From contig NZ_BAYA01000008.1 of the NCBI RefSeq assembly GCF_000685015.1, forward strand, positions 1 to 64,000: 64,000 nt of DNA, given 5' to 3'. Positions within the stretch are counted from its first letter, which is position 1; each line of letters opens with the position of its first letter. Of this stretch, positions 1-8,214 are shown in pieces. The position numbers and the translations under genes are program-made. Source of the DNA: Paraburkholderia bannensis NBRC 103871 (lineage in GTDB: Bacteria > Pseudomonadota > Gammaproteobacteria > Burkholderiales > Burkholderiaceae). The notes beneath the pieces are model-generated. The model was not told the DNA's origin. It did not search any database and worked only from the letters and a program-made list of their open reading frames with translations.

Positions 1-50
1 AGGGGCAACGCTAATAGACCGACACGACAACAAGGAAATGCCAAAAAAAA

Positions 51-1739
51 TCACCCAAACGCAGGCAAAGTCACATCAATAGCCTCACCCAGCATATCGA
101 ACGCAGGCCCAATTTCCTCATCAGGCACACACGCATAGCCAATCAACAACCCCGACCCGGCCCGCTCCCGCTCCGAGTAATACCCCGACAACGGCCGCAC
201 AACGATATTGCGCGCCAACGCAGCCTCAGCCACCGCGCGATCGTCGCTGCCCTCGGGCAACTGCATCACCACATGCAGCCCCGCATCCCCTCCCATAGCG
301 GGCAGCGCCTCCCCATAACGCCGCGCAGCAGCATCAAGCACGGCCTGCCGCCGCTGCCCATAAAGCGCCCGCATCTTGCGAATATGCGAAGTGAAATGCC
401 CCTCGGCGATAAACTCCGCGAGCACAGCCTGCTGCAATAACTGCCCTTCCCGATAAAGCTCCGCACTCGCCGTAGCAAAACTCTCGGCAAGCGGTTCCGG
501 CGCAACCAGGTACCCCACACGCAGGCCCGGAAACAGCGTCTTCCCAAAGCTCCCCACGTAAATCACCTGCCCCGCCGTATCGAGCCCCTGCAACGAAGCC
601 AGCGGCCGGCTGCCGTAGCGAAACTCGCTGTCATAGTCGTCCTCAATAATCCAGCACTGATTCTGGCGCGCATATTCGAGCAGCGTGCGCCGCCGCGCCA
701 GGCTCATCACCATCCCAAGCGGATACTGATGCGAAGGCGTGACGAGAATCAGCTTCGGCGGCGGCGCAGCGAAATCGGCAGCGGAAGGATTGATGCCCTC
801 GCTATCGACGGCAATCGGACGCGGCTTTAGACCCGATACATGCAACACGCTGCGCACGCCCCAATAGCACGGATCCTCCGTCCAGATCGTGTCGCCCGGA
901 TCGGACAGCAGACGTACCGCCAGATCGACGGACTGGTGAATGCCGGTCGTGATGATGATCTGCTCAGGCGTGCAACGCACGGAGCGCGATGTCCGCAGAT
1001 AGTCAGCCAGCACGTGACGCAGCAACGCAAGGCCGCCGCCCGGCGCATAGGTCAGCAGATCAGGGCGCAAGGTGCGCCAGTATTTGTTGTGCAATCGCGT
1101 CCAGATGCGCGCCGGAAAGCGCGAGACATCGGGCACGCCCGGCATGAACGCGCCGCCCTGCCGCTTGGAGACGCCCGCGCCAGCAATCAGGCGCGCGCCT
1201 CGCGCCGACAACGCCCGCGCAGCCGGACGATGCAACTGAGGCGACTGCAGCGACTGGGACACCCCCAGGATGAGCGAACCACCCTCGCCATCGCGCAAAT
1301 CCGCGCCGACAGCCGCCACGGGCGGCGGCAATCCCGCCAGCACGTCCGCATTCGGCAAGGTCTGGCTGTTAGTTGCAATCAGACCGGATTGGCCCGTAAT
1401 GGAACCCAGTTGCCTCGGGGTTTTCACTGATTCGATAGAGCCAATTTCCGCCGCGCCGACAATCTCATCCGGCGAAGTATCGGCCACAAATGTCCCGCGC
1501 CCCGTCGCCGAGGTCACGTAGCCTTCGAGCACCAATTGCTCGTAAACCTGCGTCACCGTATTGCGCGCAATCCCCAGCTCCGCCGCCAGAAGCCTTGAGG
1601 ACGGGACTTTCGCGCCCGCCGGCAGTTCGCGCGAGTGGATCGCCTGCTGCAGCAAGCGGTGCAGTTGCCGGTACACCGGCTGCCCGCTGCCGCGCTCTAG
1701 CCGCTGGGCCAGCCAGTCGGACAGGACACTCGCACGCAT
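51..1739 (-). CDS. MocR/GabR-type transcriptional regulator (GntR HTH + aminotransferase-like domain)
   Basis: 562 aa. The N-terminal ~80 residues are a GntR winged helix (PVYRQLHRLLQQAI...LAAELGIARNTVTQVYEQL). The rest is a fold-type-I aminotransferase-like domain with the PLP-lysine segment VGSFGKTLFPGLRVGY. Family knowledge: such regulators sense PLP adducts, and GabR activates GABA genes. It is divergent from gabT, so GABA control is the likely job. The ATG at 1739 is preceded by AGGAG at 8 bp, so the upstream in-frame start is less likely. An unusual ~70-residue linker between the two domains is predicted to be disordered. Function by homology and context. Confidence 0.9.
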   Translation of the reverse strand: MRASVLSDWLAQRLERGSGQPVYRQLHRLLQQAIHSRELPAGAKVPSSRLLAAELGIARNTVTQVYEQLVLEGYVTSATGRGTFVADTSPDEIVGAAEIGSIESVKTPRQLGSITGQSGLIATNSQTLPNADVLAGLPPPVAAVGADLRDGEGGSLILGVSQSLQSPQLHRPAARALSARGARLIAGAGVSKRQGGAFMPGVPDVSRFPARIWTRLHNKYWRTLRPDLLTYAPGGGLALLRHVLADYLRTSRSVRCTPEQIIITTGIHQSVDLAVRLLSDPGDTIWTEDPCYWGVRSVLHVSGLKPRPIAVDSEGINPSAADFAAPPPKLILVTPSHQYPLGMVMSLARRRTLLEYARQNQCWIIEDDYDSEFRYGSRPLASLQGLDTAGQVIYVGSFGKTLFPGLRVGYLVAPEPLAESFATASAELYREGQLLQQAVLAEFIAEGHFTSHIRKMRALYGQRRQAVLDAAARRYGEALPAMGGDAGLHVVMQLPEGSDDRAVAEAALARNIVVRPLSGYYSERERAGSGLLIGYACVPDEEIGPAFDMLGEAIDVTLPAFG

Positions 1740-1743
1740 AAAA

Positions 1744-1789
1744 TTGGCTCCTAAAGATTGCACTGAATGGCTCTAAATTTTGGAGCCAA
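1744..1789. promoter_or_regulatory. Probable MocR-regulator operator (direct plus inverted repeats)
   Basis: TGGCTCCTAAA at 1745-1755 and TGGCTCTAAA at 1768-1777 form a direct repeat with 23-bp periodicity. An inverted copy, GGAGCCA, lies at 1782-1788, just upstream of the TATAGT -10 candidate (1797-1802) of gabT. Direct repeats near a weak -35 are typical of GabR/PdxR-type activators. The first repeat also contains the regulator gene's own Shine-Dalgarno sequence on the minus strand. Confidence 0.6.
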
Positions 1790-1796
1790 ACGTGAG

Positions 1797-1802
1797 TATA
1801 GT
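1797..1802 (+). promoter_or_regulatory. Candidate -10 element of the gabT promoter
   Basis: TATAGT lies about 70 bp before the gabT start. No good -35 hexamer is seen 16-18 bp upstream, where the operator repeats lie, which fits an activator-dependent promoter. Confidence 0.45.
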
Positions 1803-1869
1803 CGCGGCATGGGCAAAGGATGCACTCCCGGCCCACCAACCAACCTCAGAACCGAAAGCATTGAAGGAG

Positions 1870-3162
1870 ATGAACGTGAGCAAGAACGCCGATCTGCAGA
1901 GCCGCAAGGACGCTATCACCCCGCGTGGCGTGGGCGTGATGTGCAACTTCTACGCCGAGCGCGCCGAAAACGCGGAACTGTGGGACGTCGAAGGCCGCCG
2001 CTTCATCGACTTCGCAGCCGGTATCGCCGTGTGCAACACGGGCCATCGCCATCCGAAGATCGTCGCCGCCATCAAGGCGCAGCTCGACCAGTTCACGCAC
2101 ACCGCTTACCAGATCGTCCCCTACGAGTCGTACGTCTCGCTGGCCGAGAAGGTCGCGCAGCGCGCACCGGGCAGCTTCGCGAAGAAGGCCGCGTTCTTCA
2201 CGACCGGCGCTGAAGCCGTCGAAAACGCCGTCAAGATCGCTCGCGCGTCGACGGGCCGTCCGGGCGTGATCGCCTTCGCAGGCGGCTTCCACGGCCGCAC
2301 GATGATGGGCATGGCGCTCACCGGCAAGGTCGCACCGTACAAGCTGAACTTCGGCCCGTTCCCAGCTGACGTCTACCACGCTCCGTACCCCAACTCGGTT
2401 CACGGCATCAGCACGGCTGACTCGCTCAAGCACATCGAGATGCTGTTCAAGGCCGACATCGATCCGAAGCGCGTCGCCGCGATCATCTTCGAACCGGTTC
2501 AGGGCGAAGGCGGCTTCTACCAGGCACCGGCGGACTTCGTGCGCGGCCTGCGCAAGATCTGCGACACGCACGGCATCCTGCTGATCGCCGACGAAGTCCA
2601 GACGGGCTTCGCGCGTACCGGCAAGCTGTTCGCGATGGAACACTACGACGTCGCACCGGATCTCATGACGATCGCCAAGAGCCTCGCCGGCGGCATGCCG
2701 CTGTCGGGCGTGGTCGGCCGCGCGGAAGTCATGGACGCGGCAGCGCCTGGCGGCCTGGGCGGCACGTACGCCGGCAACCCTCTGGCGGTGGCGTCGGCAC
2801 ACGCAGTCATCGAGATCATCGAAGAAGAAAAGCTGTGCGAGCGCGCTACGAAGCTGGGCGACAAGATCAAGGCCAAGCTCACCGCGATGAAGGCTGAAGT
2901 CCCGCAGATCGCCGATGTGCGCGGCCCGGGCGCGATGAACGCCGTCGAGTTCTGCAAGCCGGGCACCAATGAAGCCGACGCCGACTTCACGAAGCGCGTG
3001 CAAACCGCCGCGCTCAACCGCGGCCTGCTGCTGCTCGTGTGCGGCGTGTACTCGAACGTCGTGCGTTTCCTGTTCCCGCTGACGATCCAGGAAAACGTGT
3101 TCGACGAAGCACTCGCGATCCTCGAAGAGTCGATCAAGGAAGCCGTGGGCGTGCCGGCGTAA
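1870..3162 (+). CDS. gabT: 4-aminobutyrate--2-oxoglutarate aminotransferase
   Basis: 430 aa, class-III PLP aminotransferase. It moves the amino group of GABA to 2-oxoglutarate, giving succinate semialdehyde for the next gene, gabD. Visible motifs are the N-terminal PRGVG...DVEGRRFIDFAAGIAVCNTGH, the cofactor region TTGAEAVENAVKIAR, DEVQTGFART and the PLP Lys at about residue 270 (TIAKSLAGGMPLSG). AAGGAG directly abuts the ATG at 1870 but is ideally placed (6 bp) for the in-frame GTG at 1876, so translation may begin two codons later. A hairpin terminator separates it from gabD. Confidence 0.95.
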   Translation: MNVSKNADLQSRKDAITPRGVGVMCNFYAERAENAELWDVEGRRFIDFAAGIAVCNTGHRHPKIVAAIKAQLDQFTHTAYQIVPYESYVSLAEKVAQRAPGSFAKKAAFFTTGAEAVENAVKIARASTGRPGVIAFAGGFHGRTMMGMALTGKVAPYKLNFGPFPADVYHAPYPNSVHGISTADSLKHIEMLFKADIDPKRVAAIIFEPVQGEGGFYQAPADFVRGLRKICDTHGILLIADEVQTGFARTGKLFAMEHYDVAPDLMTIAKSLAGGMPLSGVVGRAEVMDAAAPGGLGGTYAGNPLAVASAHAVIEIIEEEKLCERATKLGDKIKAKLTAMKAEVPQIADVRGPGAMNAVEFCKPGTNEADADFTKRVQTAALNRGLLLLVCGVYSNVVRFLFPLTIQENVFDEALAILEESIKEAVGVPA

Positions 3163-3208
3163 GCCTCCCGCTCGCTGCTCCAGCGCTTCAGTTTCAGCTT
3201 TAGTCCCG

Positions 3209-3246
3209 AAAACGGCACACCGGCGCGCGCCGCTGTGCCGTTTTCG
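3209..3246 (+). terminator. Intrinsic terminator between gabT and gabD
   Basis: A perfect 11-bp stem AAAACGGCACA (3209-3219) / TGTGCCGTTTT (3234-3244) is followed by a short T-rich run. It lies 47 bp before the gabD start, so gabD expression may depend on read-through or partial attenuation. Confidence 0.65.
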
Positions 3247-3291
3247 CTTAACCGTTTCGAATCGAATAGAAGCACTGCCCGGAGTTCAACC

Positions 3292-4743
3292 ATGAACCTG
3301 AAAGACGCATCGCTGCTCAAGAACGCCGCCTATATCAACGGCGAATGGCAAGGCGCCGAAGACGGCGCCACGCTCGACGTGGTCAACCCCGCCACCGGCG
3401 CGCTGATCGGTACGGTGCCGCGCATGGGCGCCGCCGAAACGCGCCGCGCGATCTCCACCGCCAACGCCGCCTGGCCCGCATGGCGCGCCAAGACCGCGAA
3501 GGAGCGCAGCGTCATCCTGCGCAAGTGGCACGATCTGATGATCGAACACGCCGACGACCTCGCGCTGATCCTCACGACCGAACAAGGCAAGCCGATCGCC
3601 GAAGCCAAGGGCGAAATCGGGTACGCCGCCTCGTTCCTCGAATGGTTCGCGGAGGAAGGCAAGCGCGTCTACGGCGACACGATCCCGACGCCCGCCAACG
3701 ACAAGCGCATCGTCGTGACCAAGGAAGCGATCGGCGTGTGCGCCGCGATCACGCCGTGGAACTTCCCCGCCGCGATGATCACGCGCAAGGTCGGCCCCGC
3801 GCTCGCCGCGGGCTGCCCGATCGTGCTCAAGCCCGCTGAAGCCACGCCGTTCTCGGCGCTCGCGCTGGCCGTGCTGGCCGAACGCGCAGGCGTGCCCGCA
3901 GGCGTGTTCAGCGTCGTCACCGGCGACCCGAAGGCAATCGGCGGCGAACTCACGAGCAACCCGATCGTGCGCAAGCTGTCGTTCACGGGCTCGACGCCGG
4001 TGGGCCGCCTGCTCATGAGCCAGTGCGCCGCGACCGTCAAGAAGGTCTCGCTCGAACTGGGCGGCAACGCGCCGTTCATCGTGTTCGACGACGCCGATCT
4101 CGACGCCGCAGTGGCCGGCGCCATCGCGTCCAAGTACCGCAACAGCGGCCAGACCTGCGTCTGCACGAACCGCTTCTACGTGCACGACGCCGTGTACGAC
4201 GCATTCGCCGCCAAGCTGCGCGATGCGGTGGAAAAGCTCAAGGTCGGCCTGGGCACCGAAGCTGGCGTGACGCAAGGCCCGCTCATCAACGAAGCGGCCG
4301 TGCTGAAGGTGGAATCGCACATCGAAGACGCGCTCGGCAAGGGTGCGCAGGTGCTGACGGGCGGCAAGCGCCACGCGCTCGGCCACGGCTTCTTCGAGCC
4401 GACCATCCTCACGGGCGTCACGCCCGCGATGAAGGTCGCGCGCGACGAGACCTTCGGCCCGCTCGCGCCGCTGTTCCGCTTCTCGTCGGATGAAGAAGTG
4501 ATCAAGATGGCCAACGACACCGAATTCGGCCTGGCCGCGTACTTCTACAGCCGCGACATCGGCCGCGTCTGGCGCGTGGCGGAAGCGCTCGAATACGGCA
4601 TGGTGGGCATCAACACCGGCCTGATCTCGAACGAAGTCGCTCCGTTCGGCGGCGTGAAGCAATCGGGCCTGGGCCGCGAAGGCTCGCACTACGGCATCGA
4701 CGACTACGTCGTCATCAAGTACCTGTGCATGGCGGGCATGTAA
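3292..4743 (+). CDS. gabD: Succinate-semialdehyde dehydrogenase
   Basis: 483 aa, the usual length of NADP-dependent GabD. It oxidises succinate semialdehyde to succinate, the second step after GabT. ALDH motifs: TPWNFPAAMITRK cofactor pocket, FTGSTPVGR, catalytic Glu near 255 (LELGGNAPF) and catalytic Cys near 289 (NSGQTCVCTNRF). GGAG at 3281-3284 supports the ATG at 3292. It forms a gabT-gabD unit on the plus strand with a terminator between and another after. Confidence 0.95.
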   Translation: MNLKDASLLKNAAYINGEWQGAEDGATLDVVNPATGALIGTVPRMGAAETRRAISTANAAWPAWRAKTAKERSVILRKWHDLMIEHADDLALILTTEQGKPIAEAKGEIGYAASFLEWFAEEGKRVYGDTIPTPANDKRIVVTKEAIGVCAAITPWNFPAAMITRKVGPALAAGCPIVLKPAEATPFSALALAVLAERAGVPAGVFSVVTGDPKAIGGELTSNPIVRKLSFTGSTPVGRLLMSQCAATVKKVSLELGGNAPFIVFDDADLDAAVAGAIASKYRNSGQTCVCTNRFYVHDAVYDAFAAKLRDAVEKLKVGLGTEAGVTQGPLINEAAVLKVESHIEDALGKGAQVLTGGKRHALGHGFFEPTILTGVTPAMKVARDETFGPLAPLFRFSSDEEVIKMANDTEFGLAAYFYSRDIGRVWRVAEALEYGMVGINTGLISNEVAPFGGVKQSGLGREGSHYGIDDYVVIKYLCMAGM

Positions 4744-4797
4744 GCCTTCCGGCTTGGTCGGCTTGATTGGCGCTTGATTGGCTTCAAGCCGATCAGC

Positions 4798-4842
4798 AAA
4801 AACCGGCGCGTGGCGATGTGTTCGCTACGCGCCGGTTTTTTT
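4798..4842. terminator. Bidirectional intrinsic terminator after gabD
   Basis: The arms AAAAACCGGCGCGT (4798-4811) and ACGCGCCGGTTTTT (4827-4840) form a strong stem with A/T runs on both sides. It can serve gabD on the plus strand and the convergent gene ending at 4854 on the minus strand. Confidence 0.85.
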
Positions 4843-4853
4843 ATGTGCAGCGC

Positions 4854-5468
4854 TTACTGTGTCGAGCCGACCGGCGTCACCTGCGTGGCGTAGGCCGAAA
4901 CGAACACGGCGTGAATTGTGTCGCCGACCTTGAGCGTCTTGAGATCGATGTCCGGCGTGGCCTTCACGATGGTGGTCTGATACGCGCCGCGCAGCGTGAC
5001 TTCGCGCTTCTTCATGTTGATGTGCTGCACGGTCGCCTGAACCTCGACCTGACGCGCGGCGTCATAGCCCGACGAATCCGGCACATAGACGTTGGTATCG
5101 ACGCGCTTGCGGATGCCCTTGTCCTTGCCCGTGACTTTTTCAGCCGTGACGAGCAGCGCGTTCTGATAAAGCACGTCGACGGTATCGCCAATGTTCAACT
5201 GATCGAAGTTGCCAACCTGCTTGCTCAGCGCGACATCGACGCTGTTGCCGAGCGGCCCGCGCAGCGTGACGATGCGCGAAGCGCGATCGATGCCGACGAT
5301 TTTCGCCTGCACGTGAATCGGCTCGCTATGAGCGAGAACGTCTTGCGCCGCGCTCGCCAGTGCCGATTGTTGGGGCGCCGATGCGGGTTGCGCGTCCTGC
5401 GCGAACGAAACCTGCGAAACACACAAAGCCATCGTCATTGCAACTGCCAAAGCCGATACTTTTTTCAT
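4854..5468 (-). CDS. Periplasmic protein with two tandem beta-rich repeats, function unknown
   Basis: 204 aa with a clear Sec signal peptide (MKKVSALAVAMTMALCVSQVSFAQ, split before AQD). The mature part holds two related ~58-residue units. The first starts VQAKIVGIDRASRIVTLRG and contains LNIGDTVDV. The second starts VQATVQHINMKKREVTLRG and contains LKVGDTIHA. They look like duplicated small beta-barrel modules. I do not recognise a named family. GGAG at 8 bp before the ATG at 5468 favours this start over the GTG at 5477, which overlaps the Shine-Dalgarno. Confidence 0.8.
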   Translation of the reverse strand: MKKVSALAVAMTMALCVSQVSFAQDAQPASAPQQSALASAAQDVLAHSEPIHVQAKIVGIDRASRIVTLRGPLGNSVDVALSKQVGNFDQLNIGDTVDVLYQNALLVTAEKVTGKDKGIRKRVDTNVYVPDSSGYDAARQVEVQATVQHINMKKREVTLRGAYQTTIVKATPDIDLKTLKVGDTIHAVFVSAYATQVTPVGSTQ

Positions 5469-5708
5469 TTTTTGCACTCCTCTTTACGGTGAACTCGCTT
5501 CGCAAAACGAATCAGGCCTGCATGAGGCGCGATGTGCGAGCGATTCTACGCGGGAGTACGAAGTACAGGCTGCTGGATGCGCCGAGTTTGACCGAGATTA
5601 TTCGCCGCGAATTTGAGATGATTGGTTTTAAATTGTTTGGTGATTGTTAACGAAATTCTCGGCCCGATTGTTTCGAATTTTTAAATCTATTGCGTCGATA
5701 AGACCAAG

Positions 5709-5746
5709 AAAAAAGCCGCGGATCTTAAAAAGACCCGCGGCTTTTT
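5709..5746 (-). terminator. Intrinsic terminator of pcaF
   Basis: A GC-rich stem AAAAGCCGCGG (5711-5721) / CCGCGGCTTTTT (5735-5746) lies just beyond the pcaF stop on the minus strand. It has A/T runs on both sides, so it could act in both directions. Confidence 0.8.
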
Positions 5747-5765
5747 CGGAATGACCGGATGCGAA

Positions 5766-6968
5766 TTAAACGCGTTCGATCGCAATAGCAATGCCTTGGC
5801 CGACGCCAATGCACATCGTGCACAGCGCATAGCGGCCGCCGGTGCGATGCAGCTGATACATCGCGGTGGTCACGAGACGCGCGCCGCTCATGCCCAGCGG
5901 GTGGCCCAGCGCGATCGCGCCGCCATTCGGATTGACGCGGGGATCGTCGTCCGCGACACCGAGCATGCGCAGCACAGCCAGACCTTGCGAGGCAAACGCT
6001 TCATTGAGTTCGATCACGTCGAACTGATCGATCGTCATACCCAGGCGCGCGAGCAACTTCTGCGTCGCCGGGCCGGGGCCGATACCCATGACGCGCGGCG
6101 CAACGCCTGCCGTTGCCATGCCGATCACGCGCGCACGCGGCGTCAGGCCGAAACGCTTCGCGTTTTCTTCGTTGGCGAGCAGCAGCGCGCAAGCGCCGTC
6201 GTTGACGCCGGATGCGTTGCCGGCCGTCACCGAACCGTCCGGGCCAACGACGCCCTTGAGTTTGGCCAGCGCTTCAAGCGAGGTTTCACGCGGATGCTCG
6301 TCGCGCGACACGACCAGCGGATCGCCCTTCTTCTGCGCGATGCTGACCGAGACGATTTCCTGAGCCAGCGTGCCGTCGGCGATGGCGCGCGCAGCCTTCT
6401 GCTGGCTACGCACCGCAAACGCGTCCTGATCGGCGCGGCTGATGTTGTAGTCGACAGCGACGTTTTCGGCCGTTTCCGGCATCGAATCGACGCCGTATTG
6501 CGCCTTCATCAGCTTGTTGACGAAGCGCCAGCCGATCGTCGTGTCATAGATCGCGGCGTCGCGTGCGAAAGCCGTGTTCGCCTTGCCCATCACGAACGGC
6601 GCGCGGCTCATGCTTTCCACGCCGCCAGCAATCATCAGACCGGTTTCGCCCGACTTGAGCGCGCGCGCGGCGATACCCACGGCATCCATGCCCGAACCGC
6701 ACAGACGGTTGACGGTCGAACCCGGCACGGCCTGCGGCAGGCCCGCCAGCAGCAACGACATGCGCGCGACGTTACGGTTGTCTTCGCCTGCCTGGTTTGC
6801 GCAACCGTAGATCACGTCGTCGATCGCCGACCAGTCGAGCTCCTTGTTGCGCTCCATGAGCGCCTTGAGCGGCACCGCGCCCAGGTCGTCAGCGCGAACC
6901 TGAGCAAGGGCGCCCGCGTAGCGGCCGATCGGCGTGCGAATTGCGTCGCAGATGAATGCTTCCGTCAT
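5766..6968 (-). CDS. pcaF: 3-oxoadipyl-CoA thiolase
   Basis: 400 aa thiolase. It cleaves beta-ketoadipyl-CoA to succinyl-CoA and acetyl-CoA, the last step of aromatic (protocatechuate/catechol) breakdown. The N-terminus [16 protein letters not shown] and the [26 protein letters not shown] block are typical of PcaF rather than PhaA. Catalytic residues are Cys90, His in [10 protein letters not shown] and the C-terminal Cys in [15 protein letters not shown] before the ATG at 6968 fixes the start. The paired IclR-type operator upstream supports a pca role. A generic acetyl-CoA acetyltransferase is the alternative. Confidence 0.88.
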   Translation of the reverse strand: MTEAFICDAIRTPIGRYAGALAQVRADDLGAVPLKALMERNKELDWSAIDDVIYGCANQAGEDNRNVARMSLLLAGLPQAVPGSTVNRLCGSGMDAVGIAARALKSGETGLMIAGGVESMSRAPFVMGKANTAFARDAAIYDTTIGWRFVNKLMKAQYGVDSMPETAENVAVDYNISRADQDAFAVRSQQKAARAIADGTLAQEIVSVSIAQKKGDPLVVSRDEHPRETSLEALAKLKGVVGPDGSVTAGNASGVNDGACALLLANEENAKRFGLTPRARVIGMATAGVAPRVMGIGPGPATQKLLARLGMTIDQFDVIELNEAFASQGLAVLRMLGVADDDPRVNPNGGAIALGHPLGMSGARLVTTAMYQLHRTGGRYALCTMCIGVGQGIAIAIERV

Positions 6969-7094
6969 AAGAGTCTCCTGTCGATTGCGCGCGCGATGTG
7001 AGCGTCGGACGCAATCCCATGCAAAACCAGTTGGGATCGACGGACTGCGCGGGCGAAGAATGAGGTATCGAACGCGCACGTCCTCGTGCGTTTT

Positions 7095-7128
7095 GTTCGA
7101 CCTACGAACTCATGGTCGATAATCGAAC
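7095..7128. promoter_or_regulatory. Paired PcaR/PobR-type (IclR family) operator upstream of pcaF
   Basis: GTTCGACCTACGAAC (7095-7109) and GGTCGATAATCGAAC (7114-7128) are two related 15-bp dyads, 19 bp apart. They closely resemble the GTTCGATAATCG-type sites bound by PcaR/PcaU/PobR regulators. A half-site (TCGAAC) lies near 7068. The pair is about 130-160 bp upstream of the pcaF start. Confidence 0.65.
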
Positions 7129-7218
7129 ATTTGGCGCCCATGATAGGCGTCGCGGCGCGCGAGTGTCAAGCAGGGGTATCCGCAGGGTGGTGTGCAATCC
7201 GGACGTCAGAAATGGCGA

Positions 7219-7250
7219 CGGCCGTGCAAGACGGAAGTCTCGCACGGCCG
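7219..7250 (-). terminator. Hairpin downstream of cyoD
   Basis: A 14-position stem (CGGCCGTGCAAGAC / GTCTCGCACGGCCG, one mismatch) with a GGAA loop lies 29 bp beyond the cyoD stop. It has no good T-run, so it may be a weak terminator or a 3'-end stabiliser of the cyo mRNA. Confidence 0.5.
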
Positions 7251-7278
7251 CTAGCCTGGTCTGATCAAATCGACTGGC

Positions 7279-7599
7279 TTATCGCGACATCATATTCATG
7301 CTCACGTTATGCATGACCCAGATCGTGCCGATAATCAGGAACGCAGCGGCCAGCACTGTATAGGCAAGCGACAACACGTTCCAGCCCTGCCCCGGCGACG
7401 CGTTCAGGTGCAGGAAGAACACCAGGTGAACGACCACCTGCACGAAGGCGAGCACTGCGAGAATCGCCATGCCCGTACCCGGCGCAAACGCGCCGTGCAT
7501 CACGACGCCAAACGCACCGGCGGTCAGCAGCACCGAGAGAATGAAGCCCGCGGCGTAGCTGCCGAAGGAGCCATGAGCTTCGCTATGAGAATGAGCCAT
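7279..7599 (-). CDS. cyoD: Cytochrome o ubiquinol oxidase subunit IV
   Basis: 106 aa inner-membrane protein with three predicted membrane helices (AAGFILSVLLTAGAFGVVM, MAILAVLAFVQVVVHLVFFLHL, LAYTVLAAAFLIIGTIWVM). It is the small assembly subunit of the cytochrome bo3 quinol oxidase and the last gene of cyoABCD. It directly abuts cyoC with no gap, indicating translational coupling. Confidence 0.95.
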   Translation of the reverse strand: MAHSHSEAHGSFGSYAAGFILSVLLTAGAFGVVMHGAFAPGTGMAILAVLAFVQVVVHLVFFLHLNASPGQGWNVLSLAYTVLAAAFLIIGTIWVMHNVSMNMMSR

Positions 7600-8211
7600 T
7601 TAGAGCACGCTCCCGAGATAGACAAAAGTAAACACGCAGATCCACACCACGTCCAGGAAGTGCCAGAAAAGGCTCAGGCACGTGAGGCGGCGCACTTCGC
7701 GCTCATCGAGTTGCGGACGGCGCAGCACCTGGATCATCAGCACGGCCATCCAGACGAGACCGAAGAACACGTGCAGGCCGTGGGTGCTGACCAGCACGAA
7801 GAACGACGAGAGAAACGCACTGCGCTGGGGCCCCGCGCCATCGGCGATCAGATGCGAGAACTCGCGCAGTTCGAGTACGAGGAACAGCACGCCCAGCACG
7901 AAGGTGAGCGCCAGCCAGCCGAGCACCGCACCGCTCTTGCGCTGCTGCGCGCCGAGCATTGCAAAGCCATAGGTGATGGACGAGAGCAGCAGGACGGCGG
8001 TTTCGATCGCCACGCCGCCGATATCGAACAGATCCTTGCCCGTCGGGCCGCCCGCATACTGGTGCGCGAGCACGCCGAAGGTCGCGAACAGCGATGCGAA
8101 CAGGACGCAGTCGGTCATCAGGTACACCCAGAAGCCGAACACCGAGTTCGAAGGCGGGTGATCGTGATGATCGAAGTCGGCAACGGTTGCCGTGTTGGTT
8201 TTCTGTAGCAT
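7600..8211 (-). CDS. cyoC: Cytochrome o ubiquinol oxidase subunit III
   Basis: 203 aa with five predicted membrane helices. It shows the heme-copper oxidase subunit III pattern (FGFWVYLMTDCVLFASLFATF, STHGLHVFFGLVWM, WHFLDVVWICVFTFVYL). It sits 3 bp after cyoB and abuts cyoD. It is a structural subunit of the bo3 oxidase that reduces O2 with ubiquinol electrons and pumps protons. Confidence 0.95.
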   Translation of the reverse strand: MLQKTNTATVADFDHHDHPPSNSVFGFWVYLMTDCVLFASLFATFGVLAHQYAGGPTGKDLFDIGGVAIETAVLLLSSITYGFAMLGAQQRKSGAVLGWLALTFVLGVLFLVLELREFSHLIADGAGPQRSAFLSSFFVLVSTHGLHVFFGLVWMAVLMIQVLRRPQLDEREVRRLTCLSLFWHFLDVVWICVFTFVYLGSVL

Positions 8212-8214
8212 GGC

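Noticed and set aside
1..50. Sequence before the first gene
   Set aside because: Only 50 bp; no terminator or gene end could be recognised.
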